Origin: Berryella wangjianweii
GTDB lineage: Bacteria; Actinomycetota; Coriobacteriia; Coriobacteriales; Eggerthellaceae
Length of the DNA: 64,000 nt
Assembly: GCA_013201155.1 (NCBI GenBank)
Contig: CP053716.1
Location: forward strand, 1,426,001 to 1,490,000
Direction: 5' to 3'
The notes under the pieces were generated by a model, which did no database searches, had not been told where the DNA came from, and was given only the letters and a program-made list of their open reading frames with translations. The position numbers were made by a program, and so were the translations under genes. The stretch's first letter is position 1. The number at the start of each line of letters is the position of its first letter. Positions 1 to 7,386 of the stretch are shown here, piece after piece.

Positions 1-15
1 GGTCGGTGCGGTCAT
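1..15 (-). CDS. Start of the next gene of the reductase operon (5' fragment)
   Basis: On the minus strand the stop codon TGA of the molybdopterin reductase overlaps an ATG (an ATGA junction) that opens a frame reading M-T-A-P-T before the window ends. A four-base overlap of this kind usually means translational coupling. By analogy with other molybdopterin reductase operons the product would be an iron-sulfur or membrane-anchor subunit, but only five codons are visible, so its identity is inference. Confidence 0.4.
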
Positions 16-3000
16 CGCAGGGCTCCTTCCACCTTCTCGATCCGGTACATGCCGCCGTTGCGTCCGGGCGACCCGAACTCCCCGTCGGCGATGGGATACA
101 GGGGCGCCTTCACCGTGGGGTCGTCCATCACGTCCAGCGCGATGCCGGCGCCGATGGCGGGGTCGCCCTTGCGGACGTCCGCGCCCTCGATGCTCACGTC
201 CTGGGCGCCGTAGGCCCGGTGGCCGTAGCCGAAGGCGGTGGCGAAGGTGCCGCGTGCGATGCCGGCGCGCACCCAGGCCCGACCCACCATGGGCTCGCCC
301 GTGGGGCCGGCGGCGCGAATTAGGTCGCCGTCGGATATTCCCAGCTCGCGGGCATCGTCAAGATTCACCTCAAGGTAGTTCGACGTGCAGATGTCCTGCA
401 TGATCGGACTGTTTGCCAGCATGCTGACCGAGCGGAACCGCGGCTTGTAGCCGGTGTGCTTGAAGGGATACTGATCGGCATCGTGCACCTGCGAGAACGG
501 GGTGCCGTCGGCGAAGGTCTGCTCGATGGTGCGCACCACCGGCGAGTGGGGCAGCCCGGTGTAGTGGTTGATCACCGAGCGGCGCGGCTCGGAGTACACG
601 AACGAGCGCATGTCCAGCATGGCCGCGGCGCGCCCGCCCTCGCCGTAGGTGGCGTCCAGCGGCAGGTAGCGCCCACCGCGCGACAGCACGTTCAGCACCT
701 TGGGCCATTCCTCGGAGCTGACGGCGTGCTTCCATTCGGCGGGAAGCTCGTCCAGGCGCTGGCACGCCACGTCGTAGGGATCCACGTCGGCCACGGGCTC
801 AAGGTCGTAGGCGATGTTGGCCGCGGCCTTCAGGAAGAAGTCGGAGGCGTCGTTGAAATCCCAGGTGCTGCCGTCGGTGGCCGCGATGGCGTCCTTGCCG
901 AAGCCGGGCAGGTCCAGCCGTTTGGCCACGTCCACGATGAACGTCTCGTAGCTGGCGTAGCGCCCGTCGTCCAGGCGGATCGTCTCGGGCTGTTTCACGC
1001 GCCAGCGCACCGTGGTGCCGAAGCCGCTCCAGATGCCGCCCTCGGCCGAGCATCCGAACGTCTCGAAGGGGTTGGTGTCGGGCACGATGTAGTCGGCGTA
1101 CTGGGCGTGCTCGCCCACTACCACGTCGCAGGCGATGTGCAGGGGGATCACGTCGGGGTCCTTGAACCGCTCGATGAACTCGTCGCGGAAGGCCCCCGGA
1201 GTGGCCTGCAGGGTGTTCACCATCCACGACACCAGGATCTTCGCCTGGTAGGGATACTTGTTCACGATCGAGACAAGGGCCTGGTTGTCGGAGTTCACCA
1301 TGTGGCCGAACCAGGGCAGCAGCGGCAGGGGATGCTGCTCGCCGGCGGCCACGCGGGCCCGGTACTCGTCGGTGTCGGCGAAGTGCTTGCCGGTGCGGCT
1401 GATGGGCTGGGCGTTCGACAGGTCGGGCAGACCCTCGATGGTCTCAAGCAGGTAGCGCGGGCCGTCGCCGGTTGAGGCGAAGGTGCCGCCCAGGCAGTTG
1501 CAGCCGCCCACCATCTGATGCGAGCCGATCAGCGCGTTCATCATGCGCATGCCGAAGGCGGTGTCGATGCCGTTGTTCATCACGGTGGACCCGTTGCCGT
1601 ACATGGCGGCCTTCACCCCGTGCGAGGTGAACTCGCGGGCCATGCGCTCGATCTCGGCCACGGGCACCTGGGTGATCTGCTCGTATTCCTGCATGGTGTG
1701 CTCGAAGGCGCTGTCGCGCAGGTACAGCAGGGCCGAGCGCACCTTCACGCCGGCTACCTGGCCCTCGAAGTCCACGCGTGCCGATGGGCAGGCGGTGTTC
1801 AGCATGGGCTCGCCGCTGGCGCGGTCAATCACCACGAAGTACTCGGGAGCGGGCAGCCCGGCCGCCTCGGCCTCGGCAGCGACTTCGGCGGCGTTCTCGG
1901 GCACGTCCATGCCCGCATCCGCCGCGCGCATCAGCATGCCGTGGTTGGGGTGTCCTTCGTCGGCGATCACCAGGAAGCTGGCGTTGGTGTGGGCCGCGTA
2001 GCCTCCCGCCACGCCGGCCTCCTGGCTGGGGAACTGAAGGAACTCGGTGTTCATCGCGTCGTTCTCGAACATCCAGCGCACCATGGCCAAGATCACCGAC
2101 GACGTGGTGGTGGTGCGCAGGGGCACCCAGTTGATGCCCTTCATGGTGGAGGTGACGCAGCCGCTCTGCAGCGTGGGGTCAAGCACGTCAACCTTGCATT
2201 CGCCCTTGGCCAGCCGGGCCGACACGCGCTTTCCCATGCCCTGGAAGTTGAAGCCGTTGGCGCCGGGGAAGTAGCCGCTCATGATGGCGTACTCGCAGTT
2301 GTCCAGGTCGGGAGCGGTCCAACCCCAGTAATCCTCGGCCAGCCAGCTGGCAACCGCGCAGCCGCCGCATGTCGAGGCATGGTAGTAGAAGTTGGTCGAG
2401 CCATAGGCGCTGGCGAAGCGGCTGGACATCATGTAGCGTCCGTCGCTGCGCCCTCCCAGGGCCACGTACTGGTTCGATACGGGTCCCAGGTCGGGCTGCT
2501 CGGGGTTCAGGGGCGTCTCGGTGTCGTGCAGCTCGCGAAAGCCCGCCACATGGCGGTCCTCGCCCAGCTCGGCGAAGATCTTGCCGCCCTCTACCACCTC
2601 GTCGATTAGCTTGTCCCAGCTGATGGGCCGCCACCTGCCCTCGCCGCGCGCGCCGGCGCGCTTCAGGGGCATGGTGATGCGGTCGGGCTGGGTGTAGCCG
2701 TCAAGCGAGGCGTTGCCGCGTCCGCACACGCTGCCGCGCAGCAGGTTTCCCGTGCCCGGCGCGAAGCTCATGGCGCGGTACGAGTCGTCCAGCGGCGCTT
2801 CGAAGGGCAGGTACGGGTACGCGCAGCTGGGATGGTAGGGGTTTCCGCCCACCGTCAGGATGCGCGTGGCGTCGCGGTTCAGGCGCACGCGGCTGCCGCA
2901 CGAGCTGTAGCAGCCCAGGCAGCCGGTATTGCGCACGATTACCTCGTCGTTCACCTTCACCGCGCCGGTGGCCTCGTCCACGCGCGCCTCGACGGGATGG

Positions 3001-3146
3001 TGCCCCGCGCCCGGTGCGGCGGGCTCGTCGCCATGCGCCAGCGTGGGCGGAGCCATGCCCGCCACGCCTGTCCCCGCCGCCGTCAGCGCGCATGCCGCCG
3101 CTGCCGCCGTCAGGAACTCGCGTCTTTCAATTCCATCTGGTTTCAT
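12..3146 (-). CDS. ttrA: Tetrathionate reductase subunit A-like molybdopterin oxidoreductase, TAT-exported
   Basis: A 1044-residue catalytic subunit of the DMSO-reductase superfamily. The N-terminus has a twin-arginine signal (RREFLTA, residues 8-14, then an Ala-rich hydrophobic stretch), so it should be folded in the cytoplasm and exported. Cysteines 76, 79, 83 and 141 fit the N-terminal [4Fe-4S] site. From memory of the Salmonella TtrA sequence, blocks such as GNPYHP, the GEG-W-IS stretch near 168-177 and DGPRYLL line up well. Cys260 in STCGGCAV sits where TtrA has its presumed Mo-ligand cysteine (YCG). The expected role is respiratory reduction of tetrathionate or a related sulfur or arsenic oxyanion. 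Eggerthellaceae carry many diverged paralogues, so the substrate is uncertain. It is divergent from a LuxR-type membrane regulator and coupled to a downstream gene. Confidence 0.8.
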   Translation of the reverse strand: MKPDGIERREFLTAAAAACALTAAGTGVAGMAPPTLAHGDEPAAPGAGHHPVEARVDEATGAVKVNDEVIVRNTGCLGCYSSCGSRVRLNRDATRILTVGGNPYHPSCAYPYLPFEAPLDDSYRAMSFAPGTGNLLRGSVCGRGNASLDGYTQPDRITMPLKRAGARGEGRWRPISWDKLIDEVVEGGKIFAELGEDRHVAGFRELHDTETPLNPEQPDLGPVSNQYVALGGRSDGRYMMSSRFASAYGSTNFYYHASTCGGCAVASWLAEDYWGWTAPDLDNCEYAIMSGYFPGANGFNFQGMGKRVSARLAKGECKVDVLDPTLQSGCVTSTMKGINWVPLRTTTTSSVILAMVRWMFENDAMNTEFLQFPSQEAGVAGGYAAHTNASFLVIADEGHPNHGMLMRAADAGMDVPENAAEVAAEAEAAGLPAPEYFVVIDRASGEPMLNTACPSARVDFEGQVAGVKVRSALLYLRDSAFEHTMQEYEQITQVPVAEIERMAREFTSHGVKAAMYGNGSTVMNNGIDTAFGMRMMNALIGSHQMVGGCNCLGGTFASTGDGPRYLLETIEGLPDLSNAQPISRTGKHFADTDEYRARVAAGEQHPLPLLPWFGHMVNSDNQALVSIVNKYPYQAKILVSWMVNTLQATPGAFRDEFIERFKDPDVIPLHIACDVVVGEHAQYADYIVPDTNPFETFGCSAEGGIWSGFGTTVRWRVKQPETIRLDDGRYASYETFIVDVAKRLDLPGFGKDAIAATDGSTWDFNDASDFFLKAAANIAYDLEPVADVDPYDVACQRLDELPAEWKHAVSSEEWPKVLNVLSRGGRYLPLDATYGEGGRAAAMLDMRSFVYSEPRRSVINHYTGLPHSPVVRTIEQTFADGTPFSQVHDADQYPFKHTGYKPRFRSVSMLANSPIMQDICTSNYLEVNLDDARELGISDGDLIRAAGPTGEPMVGRAWVRAGIARGTFATAFGYGHRAYGAQDVSIEGADVRKGDPAIGAGIALDVMDDPTVKAPLYPIADGEFGSPGRNGGMYRIEKVEGALR

Positions 3147-3660
3147 GCGTTCCCCCTATCGTCGTGCCTCTCGGGCATCGTCCGCGCCGGTCTCGCTCTG
3201 CGCGCTGCGGATGCCGACCGTGCGAATCGTCGCTGCGCGTGGCATGGCGCACGGTGTGCCCACCTGCGCCGCACCCGCGCCGCCGACCGTTCGGCCTGCT
3301 TCGCGCGGTGAGGCCCGCAGCTCTGCGGTTGCTCATGTGGCTTGGCGCTGCCCGTCGTGCGATTCGCTTGGCTGTGCGGTGCGCTTTGCGCGACGGCGCA
3401 GTCATGCGGTCGATGCCCCCTGTTCCTCGCCGCATTGCGCGGCCCCTTGGCCATACCCTAGGGCCCTGGTGTGCGCAGGGCATCGCCGCAACGTGGGTAA
3501 AGCGGTGCGGGTATGCGGGCTCAAGGGGGTTGCGTGCCTGTTTTCCCAGGTAAGGCATACCCACAATGTGGGTATGTTTGCCGTGCGGGGGAATGCGCGC
3601 GAAATATGCGCAGAAGGTTCGTGGTATTATTTTCCCTGGTTATTCACGAAGGGGGGAATC
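3147..3660. other. Divergent intergenic region between reductase and LuxR regulator
   Basis: About 510 bases without a convincing gene. The ORFs here have poor codon use and no ribosome binding sites. The regulator-proximal part is less GC-rich and holds a perfect 21-bp inverted repeat (3556-3576) and a TATTAT string (3625-3630) that could be a -10 element. It probably contains both divergent promoters. Confidence 0.6.
3556..3576. promoter_or_regulatory. Perfect inverted repeat, candidate operator
   Basis: Arms CATACCCACA and TGTGGGTATG flank a single central A: ten perfectly matched base pairs. It lies about 85 bases upstream of the regulator start and about 410 bases from the reductase start. 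Two looser GGGTA strings lie just upstream (3494-3525). Symmetry and position suggest a binding site for the adjacent LuxR-type protein or another dimeric regulator. Confidence 0.5.
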
Positions 3661-5544
3661 GTGGATGCGTCTGTCGCATGCGGAGGGGGAACCGCGTCGT
3701 ATGGGTATGCCGAGGTGCGCGCACGTGCGCTCGCATGGCTGCGCGCGCACGCGGCCAAAGGAGCCGCGGGAGCCTGGGTCGCACGCTTGAGAAGCGTGGC
3801 GGCCTCGTCAGGCTGGTGGGTGGCCGGCTTCTCGGCCTGCATGGCATGGAGTTACCACACGTTGTTCCTTTCGGCGCTGGGGATTGCCCGCGACCCGCTG
3901 TGGTGCGATGCGTGGGTCTGGGGCTTCGTTGAGGGGTCCCAGGCTGTGGCTGCGCTGGCGTGCGGGTTCGTCTTGGCTCGTGCGGTGAGGAATCGACCCG
4001 GCCTCAGGCTGGCGCTTTGCGGGATGACCGCGGTGACGGGCTCGGTGCTGATCGGCGTGGGGCATCTGGAGGGCGCAGGGCTGTCGTCGGTCACTGCCGT
4101 GGGCGAGGCGCTGTGCGGCATCGGGTTGGCCCTGCTGTTCCTTATATGGGGAAGAAGGCTTTCGCTGCTGGACGAGGCCGACGCCGAGCTGCTGATGCTG
4201 GTGTCGTTCGGCCTGGGTGCCCTGGGGTGCGTGGGGCTTCTGATGGCGTCGGGCCCGCTGCGCGTGGTGCTGAGCGCCGTGCTGGCGGCCCTTGCCTGTT
4301 GGCTGGGCTGCTTTGGCGAGGGCAGAGCGCGTGCCGTGCCGCCTGTCGCGCGAAATGAGCGCTCGACGCCTGAGGCGAGGGCGGTGGCGGGATGCGCTGG
4401 CGGCGCTGGTGGCGTCGGGGCCGGCGGTATGCGGACGGCGGTGCCTGCAGGCTGCGTGGCGGATGCGGGCGGGGCCGCGTTATCCGCGTCGGCTGCGGGC
4501 GGGGTCGCGCTGGTGACGGCGGCGATCAGGCGACGCTCTCACGAGCTCAGCGTGTTCCTGCTGTGCTTCCTCATCTGGTTCCTCTTCGCGTTCTTCCGCA
4601 TTCTGGCCGCTCCCTCGCTGGTGGCGGGCGACGTGCTGATGGCCCCTTTTTCCCTGGCCTTCATATTGGTGGGCGCCGGCTTGGCGCTGTGCCTGATGTA
4701 CAGCCGCTACACCAACTTCACCCTGGTGTTTCGCTGGGCTCTTCCGCTGGTCACCTGCGCCTGCGGCGTGGTGTTCGCCACCGGGGCGCGCAACGGGCAC
4801 GTGCTTGCCTATCTGATCAACTTCGTGGCGCTGTTCGGCGCGCAGGCCATCTGCCTGATTGCGGCGGTGAAGCATGCCAGGCGTACGGGGGTCAGCTCCT
4901 TCTTCCTGTTCGGAGGCCTGCTGGCTGCACAGGGGTCAGCGGTGGTGTGCGGTACCGTGGTGGGCCTGCGGCTGTTTGCCGTGGCCGAGCCCGTGCAGAT
5001 GGCGGGCGTGTCGCTGTTGGCGGTGGGCGCGGTGACGCTGGCGGTGATGATGATGGGGTTTGGGCCGCGCTGGGTGCCGAACGGCGGTGCGACGGCGATG
5101 GGGGCCGCGGCGCCACCTGCGCCTGCGGTTGGGGCTGAGTGCGCGGCCGCCGCAGGGTCGGAGCCCGCGGCGGGGGCCTCGGAGCCGCCGATGTGCGCGG
5201 AGCCGCCTTGTGCGAAGGCGGAGGCTGCGGGAAGCGGGGTGGCCTGCCGCTTCGGGAACCCTGCGGCCTGCGTGAATGCAGGGGGAGACTGCGACCGGAA
5301 TGTCCAGGACCAGGCGGAGAGGCTGTTCATGAGCGAGGCCCTTCAGCTCAGCCGGCGCTTTGCCCTCACGCAGCGCGAGACGCAGGTGGCCGCGCTGCTG
5401 CTTGCCGGGCGCAACCGTCCCTACATTCGCGACGAGTTGGTGATATCGCTGCACACGGTGCATGCGCATGCGCGCAGCATATTCGCGAAGTGCCAGGTGC
5501 ACTCGCAGCAGGAGCTCATCGACCTGGCGCGCTCCACCGATTAG
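3661..5544 (+). CDS. Membrane-bound LuxR-family transcriptional regulator (multi-TM sensor)
   Basis: From the GTG at 3661 the protein has 627 residues; the GTG follows a strong GAAGGGGGG ribosome binding site, whereas in-frame codons back to 2929 run through the divergent intergenic region. Two blocks of hydrophobic helices (about residues 50-220 and 290-480, roughly twelve in all) are separated by an Ala/Gly-rich linker. A second Ala/Pro-rich linker leads to a C-terminal LuxR helix-turn-helix (about 563-625: LTQRETQVAALLLAGR, then a VHAHARSIFAK helix). In Eggerthellaceae such membrane LuxR proteins commonly sit beside, and control, a respiratory or catabolic reductase; here the divergent partner is the ttrA-like gene. 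Ligand unknown. Its stop overlaps the convergent SMR gene's stop. Confidence 0.8.
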   Translation: MDASVACGGGTASYGYAEVRARALAWLRAHAAKGAAGAWVARLRSVAASSGWWVAGFSACMAWSYHTLFLSALGIARDPLWCDAWVWGFVEGSQAVAALACGFVLARAVRNRPGLRLALCGMTAVTGSVLIGVGHLEGAGLSSVTAVGEALCGIGLALLFLIWGRRLSLLDEADAELLMLVSFGLGALGCVGLLMASGPLRVVLSAVLAALACWLGCFGEGRARAVPPVARNERSTPEARAVAGCAGGAGGVGAGGMRTAVPAGCVADAGGAALSASAAGGVALVTAAIRRRSHELSVFLLCFLIWFLFAFFRILAAPSLVAGDVLMAPFSLAFILVGAGLALCLMYSRYTNFTLVFRWALPLVTCACGVVFATGARNGHVLAYLINFVALFGAQAICLIAAVKHARRTGVSSFFLFGGLLAAQGSAVVCGTVVGLRLFAVAEPVQMAGVSLLAVGAVTLAVMMMGFGPRWVPNGGATAMGAAAPPAPAVGAECAAAAGSEPAAGASEPPMCAEPPCAKAEAAGSGVACRFGNPAACVNAGGDCDRNVQDQAERLFMSEALQLSRRFALTQRETQVAALLLAGRNRPYIRDELVISLHTVHAHARSIFAKCQVHSQQELIDLARSTD

Positions 5545-5936
5545 GCGGGCCCGCCGTCGCCTGCCTCGCATGCTGCGCCGGCTGCGTCCGTCCGATCGCC
5601 AGGCTGTCGCTCTCCCGCGCTCATCAGAGCCACGCCGCCGATCACCAAGGCCATTCCCAGGCCGGTGAGCGCGGTGAGCGTTTCGCCGAAGGCCAGCATG
5701 CCGATGACCGCGGTGCCCACGGTGCCCAGCCCGCCCCAGATGCCGTACGACAGTCCCAGCGGCAGGTGCCGCAGGGCGAACGAGAACAGGGTGAAGCACA
5801 GGGCGTAGCCCACGATCACGACGGTGGTGAACGCGGGCTCGGTGAACCCGTTCGACAGCTTCAGCGAGGTGGTGCTGATCAGCTCCAACACGATGGCCCC
5901 GGCAAGCAGAACCCAGCTTTTGGCAACGGCGCTCAC
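5541..5936 (-). CDS. Small multidrug resistance (SMR) family transporter, subunit 2
   Basis: A 131-residue protein with four hydrophobic helices and the family's essential glutamate in helix 1 (Glu18, in IVLELISTTSLK). It starts with GTG one base after the upstream SMR gene's stop, so the two are surely cotranscribed. Paired unequal SMR genes often encode heterodimeric drug/proton or guanidinium-type exporters (compare EbrAB, YkkCD). The C-terminal tail after helix 4 (about residues 108-131) is hydrophilic and longer than usual. Substrate cannot be told from sequence. It ends tail to tail with the LuxR regulator, the stop codons overlapping. Confidence 0.85.
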   Translation of the reverse strand: MSAVAKSWVLLAGAIVLELISTTSLKLSNGFTEPAFTTVVIVGYALCFTLFSFALRHLPLGLSYGIWGGLGTVGTAVIGMLAFGETLTALTGLGMALVIGGVALMSAGERQPGDRTDAAGAACEAGDGGPA

Positions 5937-5937
5937 G

Positions 5938-6252
5938 CTACGCCCCGATCCTCAGCAGCGTGACGCCCGCCACGATCAGCGCCATGCCCGCCAGCTTGCG
6001 GGCGTTGAAGCGCTCGCGCCACACCAGGCGCCCCGCTATGGCGGCCATCACGATGCCCGCGCCGCTCCACACGGCGTAGGCAAGGCCCAGCGGCAGCGCG
6101 GAAAGCACCTGCGACATCAGGTAGAACGAGGCAAGGTACCCCACGGCGATGCCCGGAATCCAGCGCTTGCGCCTGAACCCCTGCGACATCTTCATCGATA
6201 CGTCGGCGAACGTCTCGCAGATCACCGAGCACAGCATCATGATCCAGGCCAT
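5938..6252 (-). CDS. Small multidrug resistance (SMR) family transporter, subunit 1
   Basis: A 104-residue, four-helix membrane protein of normal SMR length with the conserved glutamate at residue 13 (SVICETFADVSMK). A clear ribosome binding site (GAGGAGAAGG on the minus strand) precedes the ATG. It is the first gene of a two-gene unit with the SMR gene that begins one base after its stop. The positively charged loop after helix 1 (RRKR) and the different tail of its partner would favour a fixed-orientation heterodimer, which is inference. I saw no guanidine riboswitch upstream. Confidence 0.87.
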   Translation of the reverse strand: MAWIMMLCSVICETFADVSMKMSQGFRRKRWIPGIAVGYLASFYLMSQVLSALPLGLAYAVWSGAGIVMAAIAGRLVWRERFNARKLAGMALIVAGVTLLRIGA

Positions 6253-6341
6253 GACCCCATCCTTCTCCTCGGGCCTGCGTGCGGCGTGCGGGCTTCATCG
6301 GCGGAAGCCGTTGCGGCTGTCGAGGTTTGCGACAGATTCGT

Positions 6342-6689
6342 TTATTCTTCCTGCTCAGATGGCGGCCTGAAGCATACGACCGCGCAGCGGCCCATGTCAA
6401 CGCGACCGTCGGGCCGAAAGCTGACGCCCTCGGCCTCCAGCAGCCGGCGTTGGGCGTCGGGTCCCCCGAAGGCGAATCCCGGGGCCAGCGAGCCGTCCTT
6501 GAACACCACGCGGTGGCAGGGCACGGCATCGGGGCCCGTGCCGGGGTGGGGGTTCGCGTGCAGAGCATAGCCCACGAAACGCGCCGCCCGCGGTCTTCCG
6601 GCTGCCGCAGCCACCTGTCCGTAGCTGGCCACGCAGCCGCAGGGAATCTGCCGGGTGGCTTGGTACACCTGGTCGAAGAAGGCGCTCAT
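6342..6689 (-). CDS. MGMT-family DNA alkyltransferase, C-terminal domain only
   Basis: A 115-residue protein consisting only of the DNA-binding/active-site domain of O6-alkylguanine-DNA alkyltransferases. The motif PCHRVV is intact with the acceptor cysteine at residue 58, unlike alkyltransferase-like (ATL) proteins, where that cysteine is replaced. The helix-turn-helix region (SYGQVAAAAGRPRAARFVG) with its arginine finger and a GFAFGG turn are present; the N-terminal domain of full-length Ogt/Ada is missing. It may repair O6-alkylguanine itself or flag such lesions for excision. The ATG overlaps the dtd stop (ATGA). Confidence 0.85.
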   Translation of the reverse strand: MSAFFDQVYQATRQIPCGCVASYGQVAAAAGRPRAARFVGYALHANPHPGTGPDAVPCHRVVFKDGSLAPGFAFGGPDAQRRLLEAEGVSFRPDGRVDMGRCAVVCFRPPSEQEE

Positions 6690-7144
6690 GCGCGCCTCGT
6701 ATCGCGGTGGGTATCCAGGCAGATGGTGAAGGGTCCGTCGTTCACCAGGCTCACCTGCATGTCGGCGCCGAATTCGCCCTGCTGCACGTCGGGAAGGTCG
6801 CGGGCGGCGCAGGCCACGAAGCGCTCGTACAGCGCGCGCGAGCGCTGGGGGTCGCCCGCCTCGGTGAATGAGGGGCGGTTGCCGCGCGTGCAGTTGGCGT
6901 ACAGGGTGAATTGCGAAACGATCAGGGCCTCTCCCTGGATGTCGGCCAGGCTCAGGCTGGTCTTGCCCTCATCGTTGGGGAAGATCCTCAGCCGCATAAT
7001 CTTCTGCCATAGCCATTCAGCCTGTTCATCGGTATCATCGGCCCCCATTCCCACCAGCACCAGCAGCCCGCGCCCAATGCGGCCCGTCACGGCGCCCTCG
7101 ATCGACACGCTTGCCTCGCTTACGCGCTGCACCACGGCTCTCAT
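6686..7144 (-). CDS. dtd: D-aminoacyl-tRNA deacylase
   Basis: A 152-residue cytoplasmic hydrolase that removes D-amino acids (and glycine from tRNA-Ala) mischarged onto tRNA. Family signatures are clear: the MRAVVQRV start, SQFTLYA with the SQ nucleophile/oxyanion region, and the C-terminal NDGPFT version of the cross-subunit Gly-cisPro motif. Length is normal. A GAAGGAGG ribosome binding site lies just upstream on the minus strand. It is the first gene of a two-gene unit with the MGMT-type gene (four-base overlap). Confidence 0.95.
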   Translation of the reverse strand: MRAVVQRVSEASVSIEGAVTGRIGRGLLVLVGMGADDTDEQAEWLWQKIMRLRIFPNDEGKTSLSLADIQGEALIVSQFTLYANCTRGNRPSFTEAGDPQRSRALYERFVACAARDLPDVQQGEFGADMQVSLVNDGPFTICLDTHRDTRRA

Positions 7145-7347
7145 GCGCTCCTCCTTCGTCAGGGTCTCAGCTTAGTGTAGGGGAAGCGGGCGGGACCTTC
7201 GTATCCGGGGCGCTCGCGCGGGGTATCCACATGGTTCGCCGGCTTGAGGCGTCGGGGCGCTCAATCGGCGGCTATCGAGGGGCGTTGTGCGTCGGGCTGC
7301 CAGGTTTCTGCCGGGCTTCGGTTGGAATGCTGCCGGATTGCGCTTGC

Positions 7348-7353
7348 TATACT
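7348..7353 (+). promoter_or_regulatory. Extended -10 promoter of recN
   Basis: TATACT preceded by TG and one base (TGCTATACT) forms an extended -10 element 34 bases before the recN ATG. No good -35 hexamer sits at 17 bp, as is common for extended -10 promoters. No GAAC-N4-GTTC SOS-type box is visible beside it. Confidence 0.5.
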
Positions 7354-7386
7354 GGAAGTCTGAATGCCGCCTGTTTGGGAGGGCCC

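Noticed and set aside
456-2609. Long plus-strand ORFs antisense to the reductase (for example 456-1475 and 1518-2609)
   Set aside because: They are third-position shadows of the high-GC reductase gene, lack ribosome binding sites and resemble no family.
2929-3660. Upstream extension of the LuxR frame
   Set aside because: It overlaps the TAT-signal end of the reductase and has no start signal; the GTG at 3661 has a strong ribosome binding site.
6253-6341. Possible guanidine (ykkC) riboswitch before the SMR pair
   Set aside because: The gap is short and the conserved ykkC core is not visible.
7150-7386. LexA box before recN
   Set aside because: No GAAC-N4-GTTC pattern was found; only an extended -10 promoter.
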